From Saccharothrix longispora (lineage in GTDB: Bacteria > Actinomycetota > Actinomycetes > Mycobacteriales > Pseudonocardiaceae), in the NCBI RefSeq assembly GCF_030852425.1, contig NZ_NSDM01000005.1, positions 124,338-188,337 on the forward strand: a stretch of DNA of 64,000 bases. The letters run 5' to 3'. A program made the translations under genes and the position numbers. Positions 29,929 to 38,523 of the stretch are shown piece after piece. The notes beneath the pieces were generated by a model. The model saw only the letters and a program-made list of their open reading frames with translations. It did no database searches and was not told the DNA's origin. Position 1 is the first letter of the stretch. Each line of letters opens with the position of its first letter.

Positions 29929-32900
29929 ATGGGCAGAGGGTTTTCTCCGGGCAGGCGGCGCGGGGGCGCGGGGGCGCTGGCGGCGGCGACCGCCGCGGCG
30001 GCGCTGGTGGGCGGGCTGCTCGCCCCGGTCCCCGCGACCGCGCAGGCGCCGCGGCCGTCGCGGGCGCCGGTCGTCACCGCCACGGGCGCGTCGGTGCTGG
30101 TCTTCCACGGACCGGCCGACGGGCAGGAGGACCCGGTCGCGCGCGCCGCGGCGGTGTTCCGGGAGATCGGCGAGGCCAACGGGATCACCGTGGAGACGTC
30201 GTCCGACCCGGCGGTGTTCACCGCGGACGAACTGGCCGGGCACCGGGGCGTGGTGTTCCTGTCCGCCGCGGGCGTCGCCCTCGACCGTGAGCAGGAGTCC
30301 GCGCTCCAGGCGTACGTGAAGAACGGCGGCGGGTTCCTCGGCGTCGGCGACGCCGCCAAGGCGCAGGCCGACTCGACCTGGTTCACCGGGCTCATCGGCA
30401 CCCGCCCGGCGGGCGGGGACAACACGCCGGAGACCGTGGCCGCGGTGACGGCCAGCGGCGAGAACCCGCCCAACGAGACCAAGGAGAAGCTGACCGACGG
30501 GGACGACCGCACCAAGTGGTTGACCCGCGCCACGACGGGCTGGGTCGCCTACCGCCTCAACGCCGCGGCGGCCGTGAACCGGTACTCGCTCACCTCCGCC
30601 AACGACTCCGCCGGGCGCGACCCGCGCGACTGGACCCTCCAGGGCTCGGCCGACGGAACGACGTGGACCGACCTCGACCGGCGGACCGGCCAGTCGTTCG
30701 ACGACCGCCTGCTCACCCGGACGTTCACCGTCGCCGAGCCCCGGTCGTTCCCGCACTACCGGCTCTCCATCACGGCGAACGGCGGCGAGCCGCTGATCCA
30801 GCTCGCCGACCTGGAACTGCTGTCCGGCGACCCCACTCCCCCGCCCACGCCGGCGGTGCAGGAGGCCCGGGTCAACGTCCTGGACCGGCTGCACCCGGCG
30901 ACGGAGGACCTGCCGCTCAACGTCACCCTGTCCGACCGCTGGTACAACTGGGCCCCCAACCCGGTCGGCCTGGTGCACACCGTCGCCCAGGTCGAGGAGT
31001 GGGGCTACCGGGTCGGTCCGGGCGCCAACGGCGCGTTCCACCCGGTGTCCTGGTGCCGCGACTACGACGGCGGCCGGTCCTTCTACACCGGCATGGGTCA
31101 CACCGCGGGCAGCTACGACGCGCAGGCGTTCCGCACGCACCTCACCGGCGCCCTGAAATGGACCACCGGGGTGGTGCGCGGCGACTGCCAGGCCACGATC
31201 GCCGCCAACTACGAGGTCGAACGGCTGACCTCCGCCAACCAGCAGGGGCGGCTCGACCAGATCGGCGAGCCGCACGGCCTGACCATCGCACCGGACGGCA
31301 CGGTCTTCTACGTCGGCAAGGCGGCCTGCCCCACCGGGCCGGTCGCCGACTGGGCCAAGCCGGAGGTCGGCCTGGGCTGCGGCACGATCCACCGGTTCAC
31401 GCCCGGCGACGAGAAGGTCGAGCTGCTGGCCACGCTGCCCGTGATGGGCAACCGGGGCAGCGGGTCCGAGCTGGTCAAGAACGAGGAGGGCCTGCTCGGC
31501 ATCGTGCCCGACCCCGCGTTCACGCGGAACGGGTGGCTCTACGTCTACTGGATGCCGCACGACACGGTGGACCGGGAGAAGCGCACCGGCAAGCGCACCA
31601 TCTCGCGGCTGACCTACGACGAGGCCGCGGGGAGCATCGACCTGGCCTCCCGCAAGGACCTGCTCCAGTGGACCGTCCAGCAGCACAGCTGCTGCCACGC
31701 GGGCGGCGGCATGGCGTTCGACGCGGCGGGCAACCTCTACGTCGGCTCCGGTGACAGCAACTCCTCCGAGGGCTCGCAGGGCTACTCGGGCAACAACTGG
31801 ACGGCGGAGTACCGGGGACTGTCCTTCCAGGACGCCCGCCGCACGGCCGGCAACACCGACGACCTCAACGGCAAGATCATCCGCATCCACCCCGAGCCCG
31901 ACGGCACCTACACGATCCCCGAGGGCAACCTGTTCCCGCCGGGCACCGACAGGACCCGCCCCGAGATCTACGTGATGGGCGTGCGCAACATCTCGCGGCT
32001 CCAGGTCGACCCCGTCACGCAGTGGCTGACCGCCGCGTGGGTCGGTCCGGACGCCACGAACCCGAGCCCCGACCTGGGACCGGCCAAGTACGAGACCGCG
32101 ACCATCATCACCGAGGCGGGCAACCACGGCTGGCCGTACTGCATGGGCGACAAGCAGCCCTACCGCGACCGCAGCGACACCGACGCCAAGGTGCTGACCG
32201 GCTGGTACGACTGCGACGCCCCGAAGAACACCTCGCCGCGCAACACCGGCCTGGTCGACCTGCCGCCGGTGAAGGCCAACATGCTCTGGTACTCGCCGGG
32301 CGGGGGCGGACCGGTGTTCCCGCTGCGCCCGGACGGCGTGCCGACGTACAAGCCGTCCGACGCCACGTACACACAGCCGTACCTGCGCGGCGGCGGCCAG
32401 GCCGTGATGACCGGTCCGATCTACCGCCGCGAGTTGGTCGACACCGACAGCGGCGCCGCGTGGCCGGAGCACTGGGACGGCAAGTGGTTCATCGGCGACC
32501 AGAGCAACTCGGCCAACCGGGTCGCGGTGACCGTGGACCCGGACGGGGTGCCGACCGCCGCGCCGCCCGTGTTCGTCGAGACGCTTCGGGCGATCATCCC
32601 CGGCGGCAACGGCGACCACCGGCTCCAGAGCTGGATGGACGCGAAGTTCGGCCCGGACGGCGCGCTGTACCTGCTCGACTACGGCGGCGGGTTCTTCACC
32701 CTGCACGCCAACCAGAAGCTCATCAGGATCTCCTACCGGGGCGGGGCGCCGACCCCCGCGCCGTCCGCGACCTCGGTGGCGGTGCAGGGCAAGCCGCTCA
32801 CCGTCGCGTTCACCGGCTCGAAGTCCGGCGGCGTCTCGCACCGCTGGGACTTCGGCGACGGGACGTCCTCCACCGAGGCCGACCCGCGGCACACCTACGC

Positions 32901-33897
32901 CAGGCCCGGCTCGTACGACGCGGAGCTGACCGTGTCCTACGCCGACGGCGAGCGGCACGTGCTGCCGCTGAAGGTGGACGTCGGGTGCGCCGCGGCCGAC
33001 GAGCGGGACGCGGTGTGGCTCGGCGGCGTCGACTCGGGCGTGCCCAACGAGCAGGTCGGCGGCGGCTGCACGATCAACGACCTGATCGACGACGAGAGCC
33101 CGTGGGCCGACCACGGCGCGTTCGTCCGGCACGTCACGGCGGTGGCCGACCGGTTGCAGCGCGACGGCGTGCTCAGCGGGCGCGAGAACAGCGCCCTGGT
33201 GCGCGCGGCGGCGGCGTCCGACGTCGGCACGCCCGCCAACACCGGGTACGAGCCGATCTTCGACGGCACCGCGCGGTCGCTGCGCGGGTGGACGCAGGCC
33301 CCGTCCGGGTCGTTCTCCGTCCAGCCGGACGGCGTGCTGCGGTCCTCCGGCGGGCTGGGCATGCTGTGGTACCACGCGAAGCAGTTCGGGGACTTCTCGC
33401 TGAAGCTCCAGTTCCGCGACTCGTCACCGGGGGGCACGCGGGGCAACGGCGGCGTGTTCACCAGGTTCCCGGATCCGCGCACGCCGCTGGAGCAGCGCCC
33501 GCCGGGCAGCTGCGGCACCACGGGCAGCGCCCGCACGTCCCCGGCGTGGGTGGCGATCTTCTGCGGTCACGAGATCCAGATCTACGACGGCGAGACCGGT
33601 GAGCCGCAGAAGACGGGATCGGTCTACAACTTCGACCCGGTCGGGCTGCCGGGCGCGGGCGCGACCCCGAAGGGCGTGTGGAGCGACTACGAGATCACGG
33701 TGGTCGGGCAGCACTACACGATCACCCGCGACGGCGTGGTGGTCAACGAGTTCGACAACGCGCCGGGCAGGCAGTCCTCCCGGGCCGGCGACCCGCCGAC
33801 CGACCTGCGGCAGTTCGCCGCCGGGTTCCTCGGCCTCCAGAACCACGGCGCGAACGACGTGATCGACATCCGCCACGTCCGGGTGCGGTCGCTGTGA
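29929..33897 (+). CDS. Secreted ThuA / F5-8C / sugar-dehydrogenase / PKD / DUF1080 multidomain protein
   Basis: 1322 residues from ATG 29929 (AAGGAG upstream). Signal peptide (1-39). ThuA-like domain in two pieces (about 55-160 and 305-415) with a discoidin-like F5/8C module (about 165-300; KWLTRATTGWVAYRLN, then DWTLQGSADGTTW) between them. Then a glucose/sorbosone-dehydrogenase propeller (about 420-935; EPHGLTIAPDGTVFYVGK, EGLLGIVPDPAF, QHSCCHAGGGMAFD). Then PKD (about 945-1018; HRWDFGDGTSSTEADPRHTY), the unnamed domain (1020-1100), and DUF1080 (about 1106-1322; GGVFTRFPDPRTP). DUF1080 relatives cleave 3-keto-glycosides. Expected outside the cell, acting on a sugar or glycan. Confidence 0.88.
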   Translation: MGRGFSPGRRRGGAGALAAATAAAALVGGLLAPVPATAQAPRPSRAPVVTATGASVLVFHGPADGQEDPVARAAAVFREIGEANGITVETSSDPAVFTADELAGHRGVVFLSAAGVALDREQESALQAYVKNGGGFLGVGDAAKAQADSTWFTGLIGTRPAGGDNTPETVAAVTASGENPPNETKEKLTDGDDRTKWLTRATTGWVAYRLNAAAAVNRYSLTSANDSAGRDPRDWTLQGSADGTTWTDLDRRTGQSFDDRLLTRTFTVAEPRSFPHYRLSITANGGEPLIQLADLELLSGDPTPPPTPAVQEARVNVLDRLHPATEDLPLNVTLSDRWYNWAPNPVGLVHTVAQVEEWGYRVGPGANGAFHPVSWCRDYDGGRSFYTGMGHTAGSYDAQAFRTHLTGALKWTTGVVRGDCQATIAANYEVERLTSANQQGRLDQIGEPHGLTIAPDGTVFYVGKAACPTGPVADWAKPEVGLGCGTIHRFTPGDEKVELLATLPVMGNRGSGSELVKNEEGLLGIVPDPAFTRNGWLYVYWMPHDTVDREKRTGKRTISRLTYDEAAGSIDLASRKDLLQWTVQQHSCCHAGGGMAFDAAGNLYVGSGDSNSSEGSQGYSGNNWTAEYRGLSFQDARRTAGNTDDLNGKIIRIHPEPDGTYTIPEGNLFPPGTDRTRPEIYVMGVRNISRLQVDPVTQWLTAAWVGPDATNPSPDLGPAKYETATIITEAGNHGWPYCMGDKQPYRDRSDTDAKVLTGWYDCDAPKNTSPRNTGLVDLPPVKANMLWYSPGGGGPVFPLRPDGVPTYKPSDATYTQPYLRGGGQAVMTGPIYRRELVDTDSGAAWPEHWDGKWFIGDQSNSANRVAVTVDPDGVPTAAPPVFVETLRAIIPGGNGDHRLQSWMDAKFGPDGALYLLDYGGGFFTLHANQKLIRISYRGGAPTPAPSATSVAVQGKPLTVAFTGSKSGGVSHRWDFGDGTSSTEADPRHTYARPGSYDAELTVSYADGERHVLPLKVDVGCAAADERDAVWLGGVDSGVPNEQVGGGCTINDLIDDESPWADHGAFVRHVTAVADRLQRDGVLSGRENSALVRAAAASDVGTPANTGYEPIFDGTARSLRGWTQAPSGSFSVQPDGVLRSSGGLGMLWYHAKQFGDFSLKLQFRDSSPGGTRGNGGVFTRFPDPRTPLEQRPPGSCGTTGSARTSPAWVAIFCGHEIQIYDGETGEPQKTGSVYNFDPVGLPGAGATPKGVWSDYEITVVGQHYTITRDGVVVNEFDNAPGRQSSRAGDPPTDLRQFAAGFLGLQNHGANDVIDIRHVRVRSL

Positions 33898-33917
33898 CCG
33901 GCCGGAAGGGGTTCCCC

Positions 33918-35555
33918 GTGCTCCGACGCTCGATCGCCGCGCTGGTGGGCGGGTTGCTGGTGGCGTCCGCGCCGCCGGCGTCCGCCGCCCCGCCGCCGAC
34001 CGCCCCGAGAGCGGTCGCCCCGACGTCGGTGGCCGCGACGTCGGTGGCCGCGGCCCAGGTGCTGACCTGGACGGCGGACAACGACATCACCCGCTACCGG
34101 ACCGCACCCGCCGCGGCGGTGGCGGGCGCGGCGACCCTCGTGTTCGAGAACAGCGAGGCGACCGGCAACACGACCGGCATGCCGCACACGCTGACGTTCG
34201 ACACGGAGACGCCCGGCTACAACCACGACGTCGCGGTGGACGTCCTGGCCAACCCGTTCGACAGCGCCAACGGCCGCCACCAGGTCGACGTCGTGCTCAC
34301 GCCGGGCAAGTACCGCTACCACTGCACCATCCCGGGGCACAGCACGATGGTCGGCGAGCTGGTGGTGACCGCGGGCGGCGGTGGCGAGGACACCACGCCA
34401 CCGGCGGTGTCGGCGGAGGTCGCCGGTGACCGGAACGCCGACGGCGACTACCTGGGCGAGGCGACCGTCACCGTGTCGGCCTCGGACGCGCAGTCGGGCG
34501 TCGCCTCGATCGAGTACCAGGTCGACGACACGGGGTTCGAGACCTACACCGGGCCGGTGCGGGTCACGGCGGTGGGCGACCACTCGGTGCAGTACCGGGC
34601 GACGGACGGGGCGGGCAACGCGTCCGCCGTCGGGTCGACGGCGTTCCGCGTGGTCGAACGCCCGGCGGAGGACAGGACACCGCCGACGGTGGCGGCCGAG
34701 GTGACGGGCGAGCGGAACACGAGCGGCCAGTACCTCGGCGAGGCCACCGTCACCATCACCGCCACCGACGCGGGGTCCGGCGTCCGGACGACGGAGTACA
34801 CCCTCGACGGCGGCCCCTGGACTTCCTACACCGCACCCGTCGAGGTCACCGCGCCCGGCGCGCACATGATCCACCACCGCGCCACCGACAACGCCGGCAA
34901 CACCTCACCGGAGGGCATGAGCGGCTTCACCGTCGTGGCGGCCCCGGTCGAGGACACCACACCGCCGACGACCACGGGAACGGTGACCGGTGAGCGGGAC
35001 GCGGACGGGAACTACCTGGGCGCCGCGACCGTCACCATCACCGCCTCCGACGACGGCTCCGGCGTGGCGGTCGTCGAGCACGCGGTGGACGGCGGCGCGT
35101 GGACCCGCCACACCGCTCCGGTGGCCGTGCGGGCGCGGGGCGCGCACACCGTCCGGTACCGGGCCACCGACGGGGCGGGCAACACCGCACCGGAGAAGTC
35201 GCTGTCGTTCACCGTCGTGGCACCGGGCCAGGACGCGTGCCCCGACTCCGACACGCGGGCGACGGTGGTCATCGGCGACGACGACACCGGGGTCGCGAAC
35301 ACCGACACCGGGAACGGCTGCACCGTCAGCGACCTGGTCGACCAGCACGGCGACCACGCCGACCGCGGCGCGTTCGTCCGGCACGTGGAGCGCGTCACCG
35401 GAGACCTGGTGGCCCGCGGCCTGCTGACCCGGCGGGAGCAGGGCGTCCTCGTGCGCGCGGCCTCGCGATCCGACATCGGCACCCAGACCCCCGTCCGCAC
35501 CCAGCAGGGAGAACGACCATGGCCAGACGGACCGCACCCGTCCTCGCGACCCTGA
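33918..35555 (+). CDS. Secreted cupredoxin with three Ig-like (OmpL47-type) repeats
   Basis: 545 residues from GTG 33918 (GGAAGGGG upstream); GTG 33894 is in frame and would overlap the previous stop by 4 bases. Signal peptide, then a plastocyanin-like cupredoxin (about 45-150) with type-1 copper ligands H90, C136, H141 and M144 (YHCTIPGHSTM). Three ~94-residue repeats follow (starting near 157, 251, 345), each with YLGEATVTI-like strands, EYxVDG and YRATDGAGNxS. The C-terminal ~80 residues (441-520) repeat the unnamed domain of the preceding gene. Could carry electrons between the dehydrogenase and the laccase. Its stop lies 37 bases inside the next gene. Confidence 0.85.
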   Translation: MLRRSIAALVGGLLVASAPPASAAPPPTAPRAVAPTSVAATSVAAAQVLTWTADNDITRYRTAPAAAVAGAATLVFENSEATGNTTGMPHTLTFDTETPGYNHDVAVDVLANPFDSANGRHQVDVVLTPGKYRYHCTIPGHSTMVGELVVTAGGGGEDTTPPAVSAEVAGDRNADGDYLGEATVTVSASDAQSGVASIEYQVDDTGFETYTGPVRVTAVGDHSVQYRATDGAGNASAVGSTAFRVVERPAEDRTPPTVAAEVTGERNTSGQYLGEATVTITATDAGSGVRTTEYTLDGGPWTSYTAPVEVTAPGAHMIHHRATDNAGNTSPEGMSGFTVVAAPVEDTTPPTTTGTVTGERDADGNYLGAATVTITASDDGSGVAVVEHAVDGGAWTRHTAPVAVRARGAHTVRYRATDGAGNTAPEKSLSFTVVAPGQDACPDSDTRATVVIGDDDTGVANTDTGNGCTVSDLVDQHGDHADRGAFVRHVERVTGDLVARGLLTRREQGVLVRAASRSDIGTQTPVRTQQGERPWPDGPHPSSRP

Positions 35556-36493
35556 GCATCGTCGCCGCCTCCGCGGTGTTCCCCCCGACCGCCCACGCCG
35601 GGCTGGTCACGCACTGCGTCGGCAGCGGCGGGGCCGTCACGGTGCCCAACGACCTGTTCGTGCCCGCCGGCGAGTCGTGCTCGCTGACCGGCACCACGGT
35701 CACCGGCGACGTGCAGGTGGCGGCGGGCGCCAACCTGGTGGTGGAGGGCGGCACCGTCAACGGCGCGGTCCGGGTCGCCGCCGACGGCTACCTCGACCTC
35801 ACCGACACCCGCGTCGACGGGCAGGTCGTGCTCGCGCCCGGCGGCTTCGGCGTGTTCCTGGAGAACAGCGACACCGGCCGGGTCCTCGTGGAGCCGAAGG
35901 GCCCGGCGGCGGCCGAGGGGTTCCTGTACGTGGAGGGCGGTTCGGCGATCGACGGCGACGTGACGGTCGGCGCGGGCGAGGTCAGCCTGGTGGACAGCGA
36001 GGTCACCGGCGACGTCGGCACCAACGGCGCGTACTTCACCGACCTGCACGGCACGTTCGTGGACGGCACGCTGTCCGTGCTGAACAACGCCACCGGCAGC
36101 GTCGTCTGCGGCGGCGCCGTGCAGGGCAAGGCGACGTTCGCGGGCAGCCTCGGCGGCATCCAGCTCGGCCCGAACGGCGCGCTGGACACCTGCGCCTCGG
36201 GCGGCTACTTCGCGCGGGACGTCGTCATCTCCACCACCACCGGCCGCACCACGCTGGACGACAACGTGGTCAACGGGAAGCTCCAGCTGTCGGCCAACGC
36301 CCCGGTGGCCGAGGTGGCGGCGAACAACCGGGTGCGCGGCGGCATCACCGGGGACCACACCGCGCCGACGGCGGCGGCCCACGCTTCCGCCGTCGCGGCC
36401 GACGGCACCCGGGGCACGGCCGGGCGGCGTGCCGGCGACCGCGCGGCCTCGGCCCGGGCCGAGGCCGCGGCGCACGGTCCCGCCCGCCTGTGA
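35519..36493 (+). CDS. Secreted beta-solenoid (bactofilin-like) protein
   Basis: 324 residues. Signal peptide (to about 27). The body is a series of short strands and turns of the form TVTGDVQVAAGANLVVEGG, TVNGAVRVAADGYLDLT, AIDGDVTVGAGEVSLVDS, as in right-handed beta-helices and polymer-forming bactofilins. Four or more Cys suggest disulfides. The C-terminal ~50 residues are Ala/Arg/His-rich and probably disordered. ATG 35519 lies within the end of the cupredoxin gene (different frame), so the four secreted proteins form one unit. It may scaffold or surface-anchor the others; this is inference only. Confidence 0.75.
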   Translation: MARRTAPVLATLSIVAASAVFPPTAHAGLVTHCVGSGGAVTVPNDLFVPAGESCSLTGTTVTGDVQVAAGANLVVEGGTVNGAVRVAADGYLDLTDTRVDGQVVLAPGGFGVFLENSDTGRVLVEPKGPAAAEGFLYVEGGSAIDGDVTVGAGEVSLVDSEVTGDVGTNGAYFTDLHGTFVDGTLSVLNNATGSVVCGGAVQGKATFAGSLGGIQLGPNGALDTCASGGYFARDVVISTTTGRTTLDDNVVNGKLQLSANAPVAEVAANNRVRGGITGDHTAPTAAAHASAVAADGTRGTAGRRAGDRAASARAEAAAHGPARL

Positions 36494-36499
36494 GCACCG

Positions 36500-36530
36500 C
36501 CCCGGACCCGTGCCCGCCACGGGTCCGGGG
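36500..36530. terminator. Bidirectional hairpin between convergent genes
   Basis: Perfect 13-bp arms CCCCGGACCCGTG (36500-36512) and its complement (36518-36530), loop CCCGC. It lies 7 bp after the stop of the secreted operon and immediately after the stop of the convergent membrane protein. Confidence 0.8.
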
Positions 36531-36531
36531 T

Positions 36532-37167
36532 TCAGGCGGACAGCCCGCCCAGCACCGGGAGGACGACCGCGAACGCCGTGAGGGCGAGCGCGCAGGCCGC
36601 CGCGAGCGCCCACGCCCGCTCGCGGTGCGTGCGGCCCAGCAGCGGCACGAGGACGGCCACCGCCCCGAACGCCCAGGCGTTCGCCGCGTACCCCAGGTTC
36701 CACGCGTAGTGGGCGGCCTCCATGCCGAACACGCCCGCCAGGGCCGCCAACCCGACCACGCGGGCGCGCACCCGCCCGCCCCGCCGCCACGACGCGCCGG
36801 CCCACCCGAACAGCGGCCCGGCCACGAACGCCATCACCAGCCACACCAGCGGCCAGAACGGGTCGCCCATGCCGTCGCGGCCGACCTCGGCGAACCCGTA
36901 GTAGCCGATCACCAGCCCGCACTCCACGGCGAGGCCGCCGACCACCGCCGCGGTGACCGACCAGCGCGCGACCAGCAGCGCGCCGACGACGAAGGCCGCG
37001 AGGCTCCACACCGCGCCCGAGTTGGCGACCTGGTTCCAGCTGCCGGGCAGCCACCCCTGCGCCAGGTTGGTGAGCACCCCGATCCCCAGTCCGGCGGCCA
37101 GCGGCGCCACCGTCATCCCCGGCCACGACACCGCGCCCGCCGCACCGCTCCGCACACGTGTGGTCAC
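36532..37167 (-). CDS. Six-TM membrane protein (DUF6518-like)
   Basis: 211 residues, six or seven transmembrane helices with short loops. Features: NLAQGWLPGSWNQVANSGAVW near the start, and GLVIGYYGFAEVG then FWPLVWLVMAFVAGPLFGWAG in the middle, which fit the DUF6518 family. GTG 37167. No enzyme motif is seen. The gene sits between a bidirectional terminator and a 42-bp palindromic element. Confidence 0.65.
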   Translation of the reverse strand: MTTRVRSGAAGAVSWPGMTVAPLAAGLGIGVLTNLAQGWLPGSWNQVANSGAVWSLAAFVVGALLVARWSVTAAVVGGLAVECGLVIGYYGFAEVGRDGMGDPFWPLVWLVMAFVAGPLFGWAGASWRRGGRVRARVVGLAALAGVFGMEAAHYAWNLGYAANAWAFGAVAVLVPLLGRTHRERAWALAAACALALTAFAVVLPVLGGLSA

Positions 37168-37177
37168 ACGCCCACCT

Positions 37178-37219
37178 CCCGACTATGAACCGAGTGTATA
37201 CATGCGGTTCATAGTCGGG
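37178..37219. promoter_or_regulatory. 15-bp-arm palindrome with TGTATACA centre
   Basis: Perfect arms CCCGACTATGAACCG (37178-37192) and complement (37205-37219) flank a 12-nt spacer containing GTATAC. On the minus strand TATACA could be the -10 for the membrane-protein gene starting at 37167, so this looks like an operator-promoter. It begins 10 bp after the end of the ROK gene and could instead end its transcription. Confidence 0.6.
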
Positions 37220-37228
37220 TGGGGCGCC

Positions 37229-38398
37229 TCAGGCCAGGCGGCGGTCCAGCACCTCGGCCGACAGCACGTGCTCGACGACCATCACCGCCGCGCCCAGGAC
37301 GCCCGCCTCGGTGCCCGCCTTGGACGTGACGATGCGCAGGTCCTGGGTGGCCAGCGGCAGGGAGCGGCGGTAGACCGACTCGCGCACGCCCGCGAGCAGC
37401 ATCTCCCCCGACTGGGCGACCAGCCCGCCCACCACGATCAGCGACGGGTTGAACATGCTGACGCACGCGGCCAGCACCTCGCCCACCTCGCGGCCCGCCT
37501 GGCGCACCACGCGCCCCGCCTCGGCGTTGCCCTCCCGGACCAGCCGCGCCACGTCCGCCGCGGTCCGCGCCTCCACACCGCGCGAGCGCAGGGTCGAGGC
37601 CAGCGCCGGACCTCCCGCCACGGCCTCCAGGCAGCCCGTGTTGCCGCACCGGCACAGCACGTCGTCCGCGCCGGGCGCGTGCACGTGCCCGAGGTCGCCC
37701 GCCGCGCCGGCCGCGCCGCGGTGCAGCACGCCGTTGCTGATGAAACCCGCGCCGATGCCGGTCGCCATCTTGACCACGATCACGTGCCGGGCGTCCGGGA
37801 AGCACCGCGTGTGCTCACCCAGCGCCATCAGGTTGACCTCGTTGTCGACCAGGACCGGCACGCCGAGTTCCGCGCCGACGGCCGCCGGGACGTCGAACCC
37901 GTCCCAGCCGGGCATGATCGGCGGGTTGTTCGGCTTGCCGGTGGAGTGCTCCACCGGGCCGGGCAGTCCGATGCCGACGCCGGCCAGCGTCGCCGGGTCG
38001 AGGTCCGGGAGCATCCCGCGCCACGTCTTGACCAGCAGCGGCAGCACGGCGGTCGGACCGTCCGCGATGTCCAGCGGCACCTCCTCGACGGCGGACAGGC
38101 GGCCGTCGAGGTCCGTCACCGCCACCCTCGCGCGGGTCGCGCCGACGTCGGCGGCCAGCACCGACCGGGCGCCGGCGTTGAACGCGAACAGGTCGGCCGG
38201 CCGGCCGCCGGTGGACTGCCCGTTGGCGCCCTCGGTGACCAGCCCCGCTCCCAGGAGGGCGTCGAGGCGGGTGCGGACGGCGGACCTCGCCAGCCCGGTC
38301 TCGGCGGCGATGTCCGCCCGGGTGCGCGGCCGGCCGTCCCTGAGCAGCCGCAGGATCGCGGCGGGGGAAGCGGTGGCGGAACCCGGTGCCCTGTCCAT
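37229..38398 (-). CDS. ROK-family transcriptional regulator
   Basis: 389 residues. N-terminal winged HTH (about 10-70: AAILRLLRDGRPRTRADIAA, TGLARSAVRTRLDALLGAGL) then a ROK sugar-kinase fold: DVGATRARVAV, GIGLPGPV, DNEVNLMALGE and the structural Zn site CRCGNTGCLEAV. It senses a sugar or phosphosugar, as in XylR/NagC. The GH3 beta-glucosidase and GH43 genes nearby are plausible targets. Kinase activity is possible because the ATP and sugar loops look intact, but ROK regulators usually lack it. Confidence 0.9.
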   Translation of the reverse strand: MDRAPGSATASPAAILRLLRDGRPRTRADIAAETGLARSAVRTRLDALLGAGLVTEGANGQSTGGRPADLFAFNAGARSVLAADVGATRARVAVTDLDGRLSAVEEVPLDIADGPTAVLPLLVKTWRGMLPDLDPATLAGVGIGLPGPVEHSTGKPNNPPIMPGWDGFDVPAAVGAELGVPVLVDNEVNLMALGEHTRCFPDARHVIVVKMATGIGAGFISNGVLHRGAAGAAGDLGHVHAPGADDVLCRCGNTGCLEAVAGGPALASTLRSRGVEARTAADVARLVREGNAEAGRVVRQAGREVGEVLAACVSMFNPSLIVVGGLVAQSGEMLLAGVRESVYRRSLPLATQDLRIVTSKAGTEAGVLGAAVMVVEHVLSAEVLDRRLA

Positions 38399-38523
38399 CG
38401 CCCCAGTGTCGCAGAGCGGAAAAGCTCCTGGTCAGGTTCGTGCCGTGGCGCACCGGGGATCATCCGAACGGACCGCCGGCGGCCCGTTCGCACGACGGCG
38501 CGGGCCGTGGTGGACTACCGGTC

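Noticed and set aside
28402-33375. A 1657-residue open frame on the minus strand
   Set aside because: It lies opposite the clearly domain-bearing ThuA/dehydrogenase gene and has low-complexity V/R/G/H-rich sequence. It is a GC-driven antisense shadow, except for its C-terminal piece near 28617, which is the GNAT relic.
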